Shown: positions 45,773 to 60,348, counted from the first letter of the stretch. The stretch: DNA of 64,000 nt from Lactococcus allomyrinae (GCF_003627095.1 NZ_CP032627.1:1736001-1800000), one strand, 5' to 3'. Translations and numbers: made by a program. The notes: generated by a model not told the origin, from the letters alone.

Positions 45773-46645
45773 TTATTTAAGATAAAGCATTTTAAAGATG
45801 GCAACAGCTGCGAGTGCTGCGAGAATTGGTGACACAACTGGAACCCATGCATACCACCACTTAGATGACCCTTTAGACTCTCCAAGAATTGATTTTGGTA
45901 AAATACTGTGAACCAAACGTGGTCCAAAGTCACGTGCTGGGTTAAGCCCTGGACCTGTAGGCCCTCCAAGTGCAACAACAAGTCCCATAACAAGGAAACC
46001 GAGGAATAAATGGGCAATCATTTTAGATGCTGAAGCTCCTGAAACTGAAGCCCAGATTTGATTGATTGTATCCGATGAAGCAACATTTGCTCCTTGTTGT
46101 TTTGCATAGTTTGTCATCCAAGTGATTGATTGACTACCAAAGAAAATATTTGTCGCAGCAACTGCTCCGAAGAAAAGGACAAATGAACCCACGAATTCAT
46201 TCAAGAAACCGTTGATTGTCGCACCCATTCGTGTTTTTTCATCATTGTCATCTACATTATCAATTGTTGAGAATGTACCAAGAATAGCGTTTGGGTTTGT
46301 TGTTTTAAGATAGTATGGACGATAAACCATAACAATCAACAATTGACCAAAGATTGCCCCTAAAACTTGCGCAATAATGTATTGAGCAACATGTGCCCAA
46401 GGAAAAAGTCCTGAAGCCGCAAGTCCAAGCGTAAACGCAGGATTAATTTGTGAAGTAACATTACCAAAAGCAATGGCTGGCAACATCACACCAAGACCAT
46501 ATCCCCAACCAATAATCATCCAAGATTGTGCATGCGCTTTAGTCCCTTTAAGTTCAACGTTTGCTACTGCACCATTCCCCATAATGATGAGAAGAGCAGT
46601 TCCGATGAATTCAGTGATATATTTCACTGTCCATGTAACATCCAT
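45773..46645 (-). CDS. glpF: glycerol facilitator-like aquaporin
   Basis: 290 residues, six helices plus two NPA half-helices: INPAFTLG (about 68) and LNPARDFGPR (about 234). The Asp after the second NPA is typical of glycerol-conducting channels. A long third loop (TIDNVDDNDEKTRMGA) is as in the lactococcal protein Gla. In L. lactis a gene of this type is known next to pepX, as here. Promoter TTGAAG-17-TATAAT; RBS GGAGGA. Divergent from pepX. Confidence 0.92.
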   Translation of the reverse strand: MDVTWTVKYITEFIGTALLIIMGNGAVANVELKGTKAHAQSWMIIGWGYGLGVMLPAIAFGNVTSQINPAFTLGLAASGLFPWAHVAQYIIAQVLGAIFGQLLIVMVYRPYYLKTTNPNAILGTFSTIDNVDDNDEKTRMGATINGFLNEFVGSFVLFFGAVAATNIFFGSQSITWMTNYAKQQGANVASSDTINQIWASVSGASASKMIAHLFLGFLVMGLVVALGGPTGPGLNPARDFGPRLVHSILPKSILGESKGSSKWWYAWVPVVSPILAALAAVAIFKMLYLK

Positions 46646-46692
46646 TTTTGTGGAGTCCTCCGAAATTTAATTTTAATATAATAACCTCAGCT

Positions 46693-46721
46693 ATTATATC
46701 AAAAAAGGTAGGCTCCTTCAA
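46693..46721 (-). promoter_or_regulatory. glpF promoter
   Basis: TTGAAG, 17-nt spacer, TATAAT (extended GATATAAT) on the minus strand, about 48 nt before the ATG. Confidence 0.85.
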
Positions 46722-46925
46722 ATATTCAATAAATGGTCTATATCCTTTAACGACTGCGAATTCCCTGAAAATTTGCTATAATTATAACAATTATCAGGAA
46801 TAGTACAATGACTCACTCGTTACAGAAAATAGCAACGATTGTCGCTTTGCAATTTCATGACACATAATGAGCGTTAGGGTACTGCCTTGATCTTTATAAT
46901 TGAACATAAATAGGGGGTTATTTGT
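46722..46925. other. glpF-pepX intergenic region
   Basis: Upstream region of pepX. TATAAT at about 46774 with a poor -35 is the best -10 candidate; the resulting leader would be about 145 nt. A smaller TATAAT-like tract occurs closer (46892). No gene. Confidence 0.4.
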
Positions 46926-49217
46926 ATGCGATTCAATCATTTTTCGATTGTTGAAAAAAATTTCGATGAGAAATTAGATGAATTAGACCAACTCGGTTTT
47001 CGATGGTCTGTATTTTGGGATGAGAAGAAAATTTTAAAAGACTTTTTGATTCAAAGCCCTATTGATTTGACCGTACTTCAAGCGGCTCCAGAGATGGATA
47101 TTCTACAATTTTTGAAGTCTGAGCAAACATTAGATTGGGAAATTTTTTGGACTTTAGCCCTGCAGCTTCTCGACTTTACAGCAAATTTTGATTTTGAGGT
47201 AGGAAAAGCTAACGAATTTGCGAAATCGCTCAACCTCCCTCACCTTGATACAGAGATAAATACTGAACATCTAATTTCTGCTTGTTACCTTCTTTTATGT
47301 ACCCGTCGTAAAAACGGGATGACACTTGTTGAATACTGGGTTTCAGAGGGGCTTCTCCCAACTGATAATCAGTACCATTTTTTTAACGACAAATCCCTCG
47401 CAACTTTTGACACCACTCAACTCAAACGAGAAATTATCTGGGTTGAAAGCCCAGTTGATACCGAGAATCGTGGAACTTATGACCTTATCAAAGTTCAAAT
47501 CATTCGACCAATTTCCGAACATAAACTTCCCGTCATCATGACTGCGAGCCCTTATCATCTAGGTACGAACGAAAAAGCTAATGATTTAGCACTCCATGAC
47601 ATGAATGACTCTCTTAAAGAAAAAGAGAATTATGAGATAACCGTAAACAATCAACTTCCACAATGTGAAGATTATAAGAATAATGAGAAACCTGTTGTAG
47701 ATGGCGCTCCTTATCATTTTAGTCATGGTTGGACTTACTCTCTGAATGATTACCTTCTAGCTCGTGGTTTCGCTTCTATTTATGTAGCAGGTGTTGGGAC
47801 ACGTGGCTCTGATGGTTTCCAAACCTCTGGTGATTATCAACAAATCTACAGTATGATTGCAGTTATCAATTGGCTCAATGGTCGCGCTCGGGCTTTTACC
47901 TCCCGTAAAAAAACTCACGAAATAAAAGCAACTTGGGCAAACGGCAAAGTAGCAATGACAGGAAAATCTTACCTCGGTACGATGGCTTATGGCGCCGCAA
48001 CAACTGGTATTGATGGGCTTGAAGTTATTCTCGCTGAAGCAGGCATTAGTTCTTGGTACAATTACTATCGTGAAAATGGGCTTGTTCGTTCACCTGGTGG
48101 ATTTCCTGGGGAGGATTTAGATGTTTTAGCTGCACTCACTTACTCTCGCAACCTTGATGCCTCTGATTTCTTAAAAGGAAATGAGCAGTATGTTAAGTCG
48201 CTTTCTGATATGACTCGTGCCTTAAAGCGTGAGTCTGGAGATTACAGTCAATTTTGGCATAATCGTAATTATCTTACTTATGCAGATAAAGTCAAAGCAG
48301 ATGTTTTAATCGTACATGGCTTGCAGGACTGGAATGTTACCCCTGAGCAAGCCTATAATTTCTGGAAATCTTTGCCTAAAGGGCACGCAAAGCACGCTTT
48401 CTTACATCGCGGAGCACATATTTATATTAATTCTTGGCAATCTATTGATTTCTCAGAAACAATTAATAGTTACTTTGTGGCAAAATTATTAGGTAAAGAT
48501 TTGAATTTGAATCTCCCTCCAATTATTTTACAAGAAAATTCTAAGGAACAAAGTTGGACAGCATTTTCAGACTTTGGTGCTACTGACAACGTTCAAGTTC
48601 CTCTTGGTAAAACTGCTGTGTCATTTGCTCAATTTCAAAATCATTATGATGATGAAAGTTTCAATAAATACAGTAAAGATTTCAATGTATTCAAAAAAGA
48701 TTTATTTGAAAATCGTGCCAATGCTACTGTCATTGATATAGAACTTCCATCAGCATTGACCATTAATGGACCTATTGATTTAGAAGTGACATTAAAAATA
48801 AATGATACTAAAGGATTACTTTCAGCACAAATTTTAGATTTTGGTGAGAAAAAACGTTTAGAGGATAAGGCTCGCATTAAAGATTTAAAAGCGCTTGATC
48901 GTGGACGGAATTTCATGCTGGACGACCTGCTTGAATTACCATTGACCACTAGTCCTTATCAAGTCATCACTAAAGGATTTTTAAACTTACAAAATGAGAA
49001 TTTAATGATAACAACTTCTGTAAGCAGTGACGAATGGATGACTGTAAAATTTAGCCTACAACCAACAATTTATCATTTAGAAAAGGCTGATAAATTAAGA
49101 GTTATTCTTTACAGCACTGATTTTGAACATACTGTTCGAGATAATCGTCATGTGACTTATGATATTGATTTATCTCATTCAAAACTTATCATTCCCGTAG
49201 AAAGTGAGAAAAAATAA
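46926..49217 (+). CDS. pepX: X-prolyl dipeptidyl aminopeptidase
   Basis: 763-residue serine peptidase (S15) removing X-Pro dipeptides from casein-derived peptides, cytosolic. The length and active site match the L. lactis enzyme: Ser348 in GKSYLG, Asp468 in QDWN and His498 in RGAHIY, checked codon by codon. N-terminal helical domain (1-150), alpha/beta hydrolase core, C-terminal jelly-roll (from about 560). RBS GGGGG 8 nt before ATG. The following gene begins 2 nt after its stop. Confidence 0.98.
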   Translation: MRFNHFSIVEKNFDEKLDELDQLGFRWSVFWDEKKILKDFLIQSPIDLTVLQAAPEMDILQFLKSEQTLDWEIFWTLALQLLDFTANFDFEVGKANEFAKSLNLPHLDTEINTEHLISACYLLLCTRRKNGMTLVEYWVSEGLLPTDNQYHFFNDKSLATFDTTQLKREIIWVESPVDTENRGTYDLIKVQIIRPISEHKLPVIMTASPYHLGTNEKANDLALHDMNDSLKEKENYEITVNNQLPQCEDYKNNEKPVVDGAPYHFSHGWTYSLNDYLLARGFASIYVAGVGTRGSDGFQTSGDYQQIYSMIAVINWLNGRARAFTSRKKTHEIKATWANGKVAMTGKSYLGTMAYGAATTGIDGLEVILAEAGISSWYNYYRENGLVRSPGGFPGEDLDVLAALTYSRNLDASDFLKGNEQYVKSLSDMTRALKRESGDYSQFWHNRNYLTYADKVKADVLIVHGLQDWNVTPEQAYNFWKSLPKGHAKHAFLHRGAHIYINSWQSIDFSETINSYFVAKLLGKDLNLNLPPIILQENSKEQSWTAFSDFGATDNVQVPLGKTAVSFAQFQNHYDDESFNKYSKDFNVFKKDLFENRANATVIDIELPSALTINGPIDLEVTLKINDTKGLLSAQILDFGEKKRLEDKARIKDLKALDRGRNFMLDDLLELPLTTSPYQVITKGFLNLQNENLMITTSVSSDEWMTVKFSLQPTIYHLEKADKLRVILYSTDFEHTVRDNRHVTYDIDLSHSKLIIPVESEKK

Positions 49218-49218
49218 T

Positions 49219-49926
49219 ATGGCCATTATTGGAATCTTAGGAACTCCTTATAATGTAATAGAACGTTCTCCTTTTTGGTGGAATAAAGTGAGTTATACCC
49301 GTCAATCTTTCATTGATGTTTTTCAAGATTTAGGACATACTGCCATTATCTTACCTGTTGACCAGCCCGAAAATGCTGAAAAATATATGAAACTCGTAGA
49401 TAAAATTGTCCTAACTGGTGGCGCTGATATTGCTCCACGTTTCTACCACGAAGAGCCACATCAAAAATTAGAAACAACTGACCCAATCCGCGATGCTTTT
49501 GAATTGGCAGCAGTAAAAGCCGCCATTAACGAAAATAAAGCCATCCTCGGCGTTTGTCGTGGTTTACAACTCCTTAATGTTTATTTTGGCGGTACACTTT
49601 ACCAAGATTTAAGTCAAACTTCAAGCAAGATCAAACATCGTCAAAGTCCAACACCACAAGAAATCCCGACACATCATGTCACTATAAAAAAGAACAGCAG
49701 TCTTGGATTTCTTCCAGAGGAGTATCTAGTTAACTCTTTTCATCATCAGGTCATTAAAGATTTAGGTCAAGATTTAACAGCCATCGCCCATGCAGCCGAT
49801 GGATTTGTAGAGGCTATCGAAAATACCGATAAGCGACTCGTGGCTGTTCAATGGCACCCTGAATGTACTTGGCAAACTGAGCATTTTGATAAGGAAATTT
49901 TTAAGTATTTCGCAGAAGAATTATAA
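49219..49926 (+). CDS. gamma-glutamyl hydrolase-like class I amidotransferase (peptidase C26)
   Basis: 235 residues. Catalytic Cys in GVCRGLQLLN (about 114), His/Glu in WHPE (about 212), and LTGGADIAPRFY as the oxyanion region. This matches PuuD/gamma-Glu-GABA hydrolase-like proteins, so it probably cleaves a gamma-glutamyl amide of unknown identity. ATG 49219 gives the family start (MAIIGILGTP); an upstream GTG overlapping pepX is less likely. Co-transcribed with pepX. Confidence 0.9.
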   Translation: MAIIGILGTPYNVIERSPFWWNKVSYTRQSFIDVFQDLGHTAIILPVDQPENAEKYMKLVDKIVLTGGADIAPRFYHEEPHQKLETTDPIRDAFELAAVKAAINENKAILGVCRGLQLLNVYFGGTLYQDLSQTSSKIKHRQSPTPQEIPTHHVTIKKNSSLGFLPEEYLVNSFHHQVIKDLGQDLTAIAHAADGFVEAIENTDKRLVAVQWHPECTWQTEHFDKEIFKYFAEEL

Positions 49927-49944
49927 TTTTTTAAGAATAATAAG

Positions 49945-49967
49945 AAAACACTCTATTTGAGTGTTTT
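49945..49967. terminator. bidirectional terminator
   Basis: 9-bp stem AAAACACTC / GAGTGTTTT with loop TATTT, between the convergent amidotransferase and ECF-S genes; the stop of the latter lies inside it. Confidence 0.85.
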
Positions 49968-50450
49968 TATTCTGCGCAAAATAAGCATAACAATTGGAAA
50001 AAAGATAAAAGTCGAAATGGCATGAGCCAAATCAAAAGGTAACCCTGCAAGCCAGTAACCAACAAACCCTCCCGCACCGAAACCGTAAATCATTCCTGAT
50101 ATAAAACTAATCAACACCCCAAATACCATCGCCAACACAGCTGTCAGTACTGACAAAAGCCAAATATTATCTGTCAGTACTGACAGACTCTTAAAAATAA
50201 CAATAATAATCGCATAAACAATAATTTGTCCCAAGACTAGTGGTGAAAATCCTAATAATAAACCCGTCGCTAACATCGTAAGTGCCATAATCCATAAACT
50301 ATCTGATAATCCTAGTACAATTGCAAAAGCAAAAAACATTGCTGTAATTGGTTTGACATTAGGAAAAGCAGCCATCCAAATTCTCAAAGCCGAACTCAAG
50401 GCTGCCAATATTGCAATTATCGCCAAGCGATATATTAATTTTTTTCTCAT
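49953..50450 (-). CDS. ECF transporter S component (substrate unknown)
   Basis: 165 residues, five to six membrane helices with the small Ala/Gly-rich faces typical of S components that dock to EcfT (AILAALSSALRIWMAAFPNV; GFGAGGFVGYWLAGLPFDLAHA). The substrate, a vitamin or metal, cannot be assigned. Two CTGTCAG palindromes are embedded in frame (50141, 50171) and encode the pair SVLTD and SVLTA. No riboswitch is visible upstream. Confidence 0.8.
   Translation of the reverse strand: MRKKLIYRLAIIAILAALSSALRIWMAAFPNVKPITAMFFAFAIVLGLSDSLWIMALTMLATGLLLGFSPLVLGQIIVYAIIIVIFKSLSVLTDNIWLLSVLTAVLAMVFGVLISFISGMIYGFGAGGFVGYWLAGLPFDLAHAISTFIFFPIVMLILRRIKTLK
50141..50186. repeat. two CTGTCAG palindromes inside the ECF-S gene
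   Basis: CTGTCAGTACTGACAA (50141-50156) and CTGTCAGTACTGACAG (50171-50186), 30 nt apart and in the same reading frame. Confidence 0.9.
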
Positions 50451-50584
50451 TGTTTTATTATAGCTAATTCATTGTAAAAATCAACAGTCAAGTGATGCCA
50501 GAGTTAATTTCATGGCAAAGAAATACCACTATGCCACATTGATTGCAGGTACTCCTTACCAGTTTTCAACAGGTGCACTACAAA

Positions 50585-50607
50585 AAAGCTGAAATCATCA
50601 GCTTTTT
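50585..50607 (-). terminator. terminator of the sigma/anti-sigma operon
   Basis: 8-bp stem AAAGCTGA / TCAGCTTT followed by TTTTG on the minus strand, just after the anti-sigma stop. Confidence 0.8.
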
Positions 50608-50610
50608 CTT

Positions 50611-51723
50611 TCATGTGATAGGTTCAAGGTAGGGTAACACCTCGGTAGTCGCTCCAACACTACTTGCATAAATCCACGATTTCTCACTAAGTTGAGCAAA
50701 GTTCTCCGTTCGTCCTGTTAATATTACTCCCGCGAATTTTGCTGTAGCAAGCGTTGGGTGTTGCTTGACTTGCTTGAGAGCATCTCGGTAAGGATAAAAT
50801 GTCGTTATTTTTATCTTTCCATCATCCGCCCCTACCCCAGAGCCAAAGCCTAATGCAGTGAAATCAGAAATCGTATTCGCTTTCTTAATCGCTGCAACAA
50901 AATCACCATAGAGCTTATCATCTAGCCCATAAATCGTATTCGTCGTAGTGGCTCCTAATATTTTCCGCTCATCTTGTGAATCTAATTTCCCTGTAGCCTC
51001 ATCATAGCTTGGTTCACCTTTACTATAATTATCTACATTTGTACTCAAGCCAATATATAAATTTGAACTTCCGATATTCGCTGTTTTATCGTCAGTTGCA
51101 AGTAAACACCAGTTAATTAATAAATTTTGAGGAATCATACGTTGAATTTCTTTGTAAGTATAAGGTTTATCAAAAGTAATCGCAACTTCCGCCAAATGAT
51201 TCGGTAATTTTATCAAAGTTCTTAATTCTTGAGGAGCTCCCTTTCCGCCATTTAACATATAATTATTTTCGGCAGTTGGACTATAAAAACTGGGTTGCTT
51301 TTGTCCATTCATAATGCTCACACCAGTACCAATACTAGCATTTACTGATGAAGATAACCACATCGTGCCTGTATAAGTGTTCCGTTTTTCTCCAAGCATC
51401 TGCCCATAACTTACCGTATTCCCACCGATAGGAACCAGATAGCCATCCACATTTTTATAATTTTCTGTTGTATAACTCCCTCCAAGAAAACCCAGCGTTT
51501 GTCCCGTCACATTAGTAATAACATTTGGATTTTGCGTTTCATAGGCAATATTGGCCTTGACAGCCTCCTGCTCTAGTGCCTGTTTCACATATATATTTCG
51601 TGCAAAGACGGCACCCATAACAACCACTCCTGTTGCCAACAGCGAAATCCCTACTCCTACCCAACGCCTGCGCTGTTTGGTCTGTTTGACTAATTTTTTG
51701 AATTCTTTATCTAAATTTTCCAT
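50611..51723 (-). CDS. membrane anti-sigma factor (sigma_reg N/C type)
   Basis: 370 residues: cytosolic N-terminal segment (MENLDKEFKKLVKQTKQRRRW), one membrane helix (about 22-42), and a large outer domain with the sigma-factor-regulator C-terminal pattern (MWLSSSVNASIGTG ... IPQNLLINWCLLATDDK ... YPYRDALKQVKQHP). It overlaps the sigma gene by 13 nt, which fixes the pairing. Likely senses an envelope signal and holds the sigma factor. Confidence 0.88.
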   Translation of the reverse strand: MENLDKEFKKLVKQTKQRRRWVGVGISLLATGVVVMGAVFARNIYVKQALEQEAVKANIAYETQNPNVITNVTGQTLGFLGGSYTTENYKNVDGYLVPIGGNTVSYGQMLGEKRNTYTGTMWLSSSVNASIGTGVSIMNGQKQPSFYSPTAENNYMLNGGKGAPQELRTLIKLPNHLAEVAITFDKPYTYKEIQRMIPQNLLINWCLLATDDKTANIGSSNLYIGLSTNVDNYSKGEPSYDEATGKLDSQDERKILGATTTNTIYGLDDKLYGDFVAAIKKANTISDFTALGFGSGVGADDGKIKITTFYPYRDALKQVKQHPTLATAKFAGVILTGRTENFAQLSEKSWIYASSVGATTEVLPYLEPIT

Positions 51724-52205
51724 TCATCATAACCTTCTTCTAACAATATTTTTTTCAATTTTTTTCGTGCACGGTACAAATCAATCTTAATTTTACTGAC
51801 AGAATTTCCTGTCAATACTGACAAATCTTTAACAGACAGTCCCTCATAATAAAAATGCTCCAAAAGTTTTCTGTCAGTAAATTTCAACCTCGCTAAGAAA
51901 GGATGTAAATCAGGAGATGTTTCTGCCAGTACTGATAATTCCTCTGTCAGTGCTGACAAGATTTCTTGATACTTTTTATCTCGACGATAATGATCAATGT
52001 AGCTCCTCAGTGACACTCGATACATCCAAGAACGCAACTTTGATGGTGGGATAATGAGGTCAAGCTCAAGCATTTTAACAAAAACATCCTGCACAGTATC
52101 CTGCGCCTCTTCTGGTTTGATTCCCTGCGAGACTAACCATTTTGTCACTTCTATCGCATAAACCATTAGTATATCTTCATATTCCTGAAGCTCCAGCTCC
52201 CTCAC
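51711..52205 (-). CDS. ECF-type RNA polymerase sigma factor
   Basis: 164 residues. Region 2 (EEAQDTVQDVFVKMLELD ... LRSWMYRVSLRSYIDHYRRDKK) and region 4 (TDRKLLEHFYYEGLSVKDLSVLTGNSVSKIKIDLYRARKKLKKIL). The GTG start at 52205 touches the GGAG box, so the true start is uncertain (ATG 52166 is possible but loses part of the family N-terminus). Several CTGTCAG half-sites and pairs lie within the gene. Confidence 0.9.
   Translation of the reverse strand: MRELELQEYEDILMVYAIEVTKWLVSQGIKPEEAQDTVQDVFVKMLELDLIIPPSKLRSWMYRVSLRSYIDHYRRDKKYQEILSALTEELSVLAETSPDLHPFLARLKFTDRKLLEHFYYEGLSVKDLSVLTGNSVSKIKIDLYRARKKLKKILLEEGYDEWKI
51809..51958. repeat. CTGTCAG elements inside the sigma factor gene
   Basis: Degenerate palindromes CCTGTCAATACTGACAA (51808), CTGCCAGTACTGATA (51923) and CTGTCAGTGCTGAC (51944), plus single CTGTCAG copies, all in frame and read as LSVLT/LSALTE-like peptides. 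Confidence 0.7.
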
Positions 52206-52308
52206 CTCCTTTCACTTATATAACGAACAACAATTAAAACGGTTACAATTCATTTTCATTTTATCAGATTTTTTTACAAATCACTGTATGAAGTTGATAT
52301 TATCAAAT

Positions 52309-52336
52309 AAAAAATACTGACAGAAAGCTGTCAGTA
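52309..52336 (-). terminator. terminator of the RclA-like gene (repeat-derived)
   Basis: TACTGACAG-CTTT-CTGTCAGTA followed by TTTTTTATTTG on the minus strand. Confidence 0.88.
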
Positions 52337-52348
52337 TACTTACAAAAT

Positions 52349-53671
52349 TTATTTTACTTCATTTTGAAACAAATCGTTTAACCCTTCCCCCATTGTGGGA
52401 TGAGTAAAGATTTGGTCACGCAAAACAGTATATGGAGTGTGCATCTTCATCGCTAAACTTACCAGATTAATCACCTCATGTGAATCCTCATGATAGAGTG
52501 TCACTCCCAAAATTTCCTCTGTTTCAGGGTCTACAAGAGCTTTCAATAACCCTCGCATCTCTTGCACAACCTTTGTCTTAACAATTGGTGCTGCTGCCAT
52601 CTTGAACAAACGATAATTTACACCAAGACGTTGAGCTTCTTGTTCATCTAAACCAACATGCGATAAAGTCGGTGTGATAAAAACAGAATAAGGTACAATC
52701 GTTCGATCACTCAACAATCTTGACCCATCACCAAATAATTGATTGTTCACAATCCGAAAATCATCCGTTGACAGATAATAAAATTGTCCACCACCTCGGA
52801 CATCTCCGAGCGCCCAAATATTATCACTACTTGTTTTAAGAGTGTCATCAACCTTGATGTAGCCATTATCCCAAAGAGCAACTCCCGCATTTTCAAGCCT
52901 CAATTCAGAGATATTAGGTCTACGTCCAGTTGCAACAAGCACTTTATTTGCTGGATAACTTTTTCCACCAGCCACAACGCTATCATCTGTAATCTTATCA
53001 ATAGCAACACCAAGGTGAACTTCTACGCCGCTCTCCTTTAAATCATTCAAAATAATTTCTGCCACATCTCTATCTTCCTTAGGCAAAAAAGTCTCATGAG
53101 GTTCAAGAATCGTAACTTTAGAACCAAATTTATTGAACATTCCAGCAAATTCTAAGCCGATATATCCCGCTCCAATAATCACCAAATGCTCTGGCAATGA
53201 ATCTAAATCCATCGCACCTTCTGACGTCACCACATTCTTCGCTTCATGAATCCCTGCAATTTCAGGAATAACTGGTGTAGCACCAGTATTGATAAAGATT
53301 CGCTCACCAGTTACTCTCGAAATTTCTCCATGATTATCCACTTCAATCGTGTGTTGATTAATAAATCGTGCAATCCCATCAATCACAGAAACGAGCGGTT
53401 CATCAGCAGCACCATGATAAGCACCATTATGAAGCATTTCTCGGACTTTATACTTTGTCGTCATCGCCTCTTTGAAACCCATATTTTTGTGACCTGCGAC
53501 AATCAATGTCTTCGACGGTGCACATCCAACATTTGGACAAGTTCCACCATACATCGCTTGTTCTCGCTCAATGATAACGACATCCTCACCATGTTGAGAC
53601 AGCGATTTTGCCAATGCACGTCCCGCTTTTCCAAAACCAATAATGACATTTTTAAAAGTTTTCGTTTCCAT
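52349..53671 (-). CDS. RclA-like pyridine nucleotide-disulfide oxidoreductase
   Basis: 440 residues, FAD/NAD(P) flavoprotein of the glutathione-reductase fold. Redox pair in GGTCPNVGCAPSK (C44 and C49), NAD motif IIGAGYIGLEFAG, FAD motif ALGDVRGGGQF, and C-terminal FTHPTMGEGLNDLF with the catalytic His. The family includes E. coli RclA and streptococcal hypothiocyanous-acid reductases, which protect against reactive chlorine or (pseudo)halogen oxidants. It could be another disulfide reductase. Monocistronic. Confidence 0.88.
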   Translation of the reverse strand: METKTFKNVIIGFGKAGRALAKSLSQHGEDVVIIEREQAMYGGTCPNVGCAPSKTLIVAGHKNMGFKEAMTTKYKVREMLHNGAYHGAADEPLVSVIDGIARFINQHTIEVDNHGEISRVTGERIFINTGATPVIPEIAGIHEAKNVVTSEGAMDLDSLPEHLVIIGAGYIGLEFAGMFNKFGSKVTILEPHETFLPKEDRDVAEIILNDLKESGVEVHLGVAIDKITDDSVVAGGKSYPANKVLVATGRRPNISELRLENAGVALWDNGYIKVDDTLKTSSDNIWALGDVRGGGQFYYLSTDDFRIVNNQLFGDGSRLLSDRTIVPYSVFITPTLSHVGLDEQEAQRLGVNYRLFKMAAAPIVKTKVVQEMRGLLKALVDPETEEILGVTLYHEDSHEVINLVSLAMKMHTPYTVLRDQIFTHPTMGEGLNDLFQNEVK

Positions 53672-53754
53672 AATTGACCCTTTTCTTATTTTTCTGAAAC
53701 TATTTTATAATAATTCGAATCATTTAAAAAACATTTTGTTTACGATTAATTCGT

Positions 53755-53794
53755 ATGAAATATAAAAACGCCTTTTGGCGTTTTTATATTTCAT
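53755..53794 (-). terminator. terminator of gltX
   Basis: 18-bp perfect stem (outer ATGAAATATAAAAACGCC / GGCGTTTTTATATTTCAT) with a TTTT/AAAA loop. T-rich on both sides. Confidence 0.92.
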
Positions 53795-53829
53795 CTTTCA
53801 AAACTTCCTCATCTACAAAGCAAAGCGCA

Positions 53830-55281
53830 TTACTTGTTCAATGCTGTATCTAAATGTGCTAGGACTTTTTCTTTACCAAGAAGAGCAATCGTTTCAGGCA
53901 ATTCTGGTCCATGCATTGAGCCAGACGCAGCGATACGAATCGGCATCCAGAGCATCTTACCCTTGACGCCCGTTTCCTTTTGAGTCGCCTTAAACAGCGG
54001 GAAGATACTCTCAGCGGTAAAGTCAGCCTCATCAAGCGCTGCCAACTTCTCACGGAAACTGCGCAATGCTACTGGTGTTGACTCCGCAGCCAGCATTTCT
54101 TTCGCCTCCTCGGTCAATTCTGGGAAATCACCATAGAAAAGCTCCGTCAATTCCACAATTTCGTCCGCCGATTTCATTTGCGGTTGATAAAGTTTAACCA
54201 ATTCTTCTGCACGGCTATCAAGTCGTCCCGCTGCTTCAAGAAATGGTTTAGTGAGCGCAAAAACATCAGTAAAATCTGCATTCTTGATGTATTCATTGTC
54301 CATCCAGTCCAATTTCTTTTGGTCAAAAGCCGCTGGAGATTTAGACAAACGTTTTTCATCAAAAAGCTCTACCAACTCTGCGCGAGAAAATATTTCCTTT
54401 TCTCCACCAGGATTCCAGCCCAACAAAGCAACAAAGTTGAAAATCGCATCAGACATATAACCTTTTTTACGATAATCCTCAATAAATTGCAAAGTATTTG
54501 TGTCACGTTTTGACAATTTTTTCCCTGTTTCAGAGTTAATAATCAAAGTCATATGACCAAACCGTGGAGCTTCCCAACCAAGCGCTTCATAAACCACCAG
54601 TTGTTTTGGCGTATTGGCAATATGGTCATCTCCACGAATCACGTGCGAAATTTGCATATCATGATCATCAACAACAACAGCGAAATTATAAGTTGGATAA
54701 CCATCACGTTTTTGGATAACCCAATCTCCACCTATATTCCCGCCCTCAAACTCAATATCGCCCTTGACAATATCATTCCATTTGTAAATTGCTGTCTCAT
54801 TCACAGAAATACGGACAACAGGCGTTATTCCTTGAGCTTTACGTTCAGCGATATAAGCTTCTTTTTCATTCTCATTCATTCCTGCATATTCATTGATATA
54901 ATGCGGTGGAATTCCTGCTGCTTCTTGTTTTTCATGGTCTGCTTCAAGCTCTTCAGGTGTCTTGTATGAGTAATAAGCTTTCCCTTCAGTAAGAAGTTGG
55001 TCTATATATTTTTGGTACAAAGAAAGACGCTCAGACTGACGATAATTTTCATGAGTCTCAGGACTTTCATCCCAGTCAATACCTAGCCAGCGGAGATTTT
55101 CAAGCTGTGAACGTTCTCCGTCTTCAACGTGTCTTTCACGGTCAGTGTCTTCAATACGGATAATAAAATCACCCCCATGATGACGAGCAAAAAGATAGTT
55201 AAAAAGAGCAGTACGAGCATTACCTATGTGTAAAAGTCCTGTTGGTGACGGTGCGTAGCGAACGCGAATTTTGTCTGACAT
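53830..55281 (-). CDS. gltX: glutamyl-tRNA synthetase
   Basis: 483 residues, class I synthetase charging tRNA-Glu (and tRNA-Gln in bacteria using the amidotransferase route). HIGH motif [11 protein letters not shown] (about 15-24), KMSKS motif KKLSKRD (about 253), catalytic-core segment [11 protein letters not shown]. Typical length. RBS AGGAG before ATG, 18-bp terminator downstream. Confidence 0.97.
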   Translation of the reverse strand: MSDKIRVRYAPSPTGLLHIGNARTALFNYLFARHHGGDFIIRIEDTDRERHVEDGERSQLENLRWLGIDWDESPETHENYRQSERLSLYQKYIDQLLTEGKAYYSYKTPEELEADHEKQEAAGIPPHYINEYAGMNENEKEAYIAERKAQGITPVVRISVNETAIYKWNDIVKGDIEFEGGNIGGDWVIQKRDGYPTYNFAVVVDDHDMQISHVIRGDDHIANTPKQLVVYEALGWEAPRFGHMTLIINSETGKKLSKRDTNTLQFIEDYRKKGYMSDAIFNFVALLGWNPGGEKEIFSRAELVELFDEKRLSKSPAAFDQKKLDWMDNEYIKNADFTDVFALTKPFLEAAGRLDSRAEELVKLYQPQMKSADEIVELTELFYGDFPELTEEAKEMLAAESTPVALRSFREKLAALDEADFTAESIFPLFKATQKETGVKGKMLWMPIRIAASGSMHGPELPETIALLGKEKVLAHLDTALNK

Positions 55282-55372
55282 TCAGTTTTTTCTCCTGTAA
55301 ATTTTTATAGTCTATAAGACATATCAATCAAATCTATTTTACCACAAATTAAGATGCATTGGAAAAATGCAA

Positions 55373-55864
55373 CTAATTTATAAATTCAAGAAAACGATGT
55401 TCCCAAAGATGCTGCTCATAAAAATCAATCGTAGTCTGAGCAGTCATCTGTTGATTATCAAAAGTCGAAGTCGCACCATGTTGCATAAAATTTCGATAGC
55501 CCAAACCATGAGCAAAAACCAACGTACTATTCACACAAAACTCCGTTTGAGCGCCACAAAACTCAATACTTTCAACTTGTAAATCAATCAACAACTCTTG
55601 AAGAGGCGTATGATAAAAACCATTTGCGTGTGTTTTATCCATATATAAATCGACTTCACGCGCATCAAGACCTTCCACCAATTGCCACTCGCTGCTTCCT
55701 TTTTCAAGCCAAGGATCATTATGCTGAATAAATAAAATAGGTCGCTCTACCTTTCGATAAAGCGCAATCCGCTCATTCACTTGAGCCAACAGTTCCTCTC
55801 TACGATAAATTCCGTCGCACACATCGTTTTGCAAATCAATCACAAATAAAATATCTTGTACCAT
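55373..55864 (-). CDS. isochorismatase-family cysteine hydrolase
   Basis: 163 residues. Triad: Asp in FVIDLQNDVC (about 9), a Lys after KTHANGF, and Cys in GAQTEFCVNSTL (about 113). The family includes nicotinamidase- and cysteine-amidase-like enzymes; the substrate is unknown. ATG 55864 is 6 nt after AGGAG; a GTG in front of it is less likely. It stands alone upstream of the operon terminator. Confidence 0.85.
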   Translation of the reverse strand: MVQDILFVIDLQNDVCDGIYRREELLAQVNERIALYRKVERPILFIQHNDPWLEKGSSEWQLVEGLDAREVDLYMDKTHANGFYHTPLQELLIDLQVESIEFCGAQTEFCVNSTLVFAHGLGYRNFMQHGATSTFDNQQMTAQTTIDFYEQHLWEHRFLEFIN

Positions 55865-55883
55865 CACACACTCCTTTCAAATA

Positions 55884-55925
55884 AAAAAACTAATCTTATT
55901 TCATATCATACAAGATTAGTTTTCA
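55884..55925 (-). terminator. terminator of the surface-polymer operon
   Basis: 12-bp stem AAAACTAATCTT / AAGATTAGTTTT, loop of 14 nt, followed by TTTATTTG on the minus strand. Confidence 0.85.
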
Positions 55926-55960
55926 ATTTCCAAATAGTAGCTCTGATTTTCAGAATAAAT

Positions 55961-60338
<4,378 letters not shown>

Positions 60339-60348
60339 TATAAACTCA

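Noticed and set aside
54178-54513. 111-aa antisense frame inside gltX
   Set aside because: Shadow frame of a strongly conserved synthetase gene without start signals.
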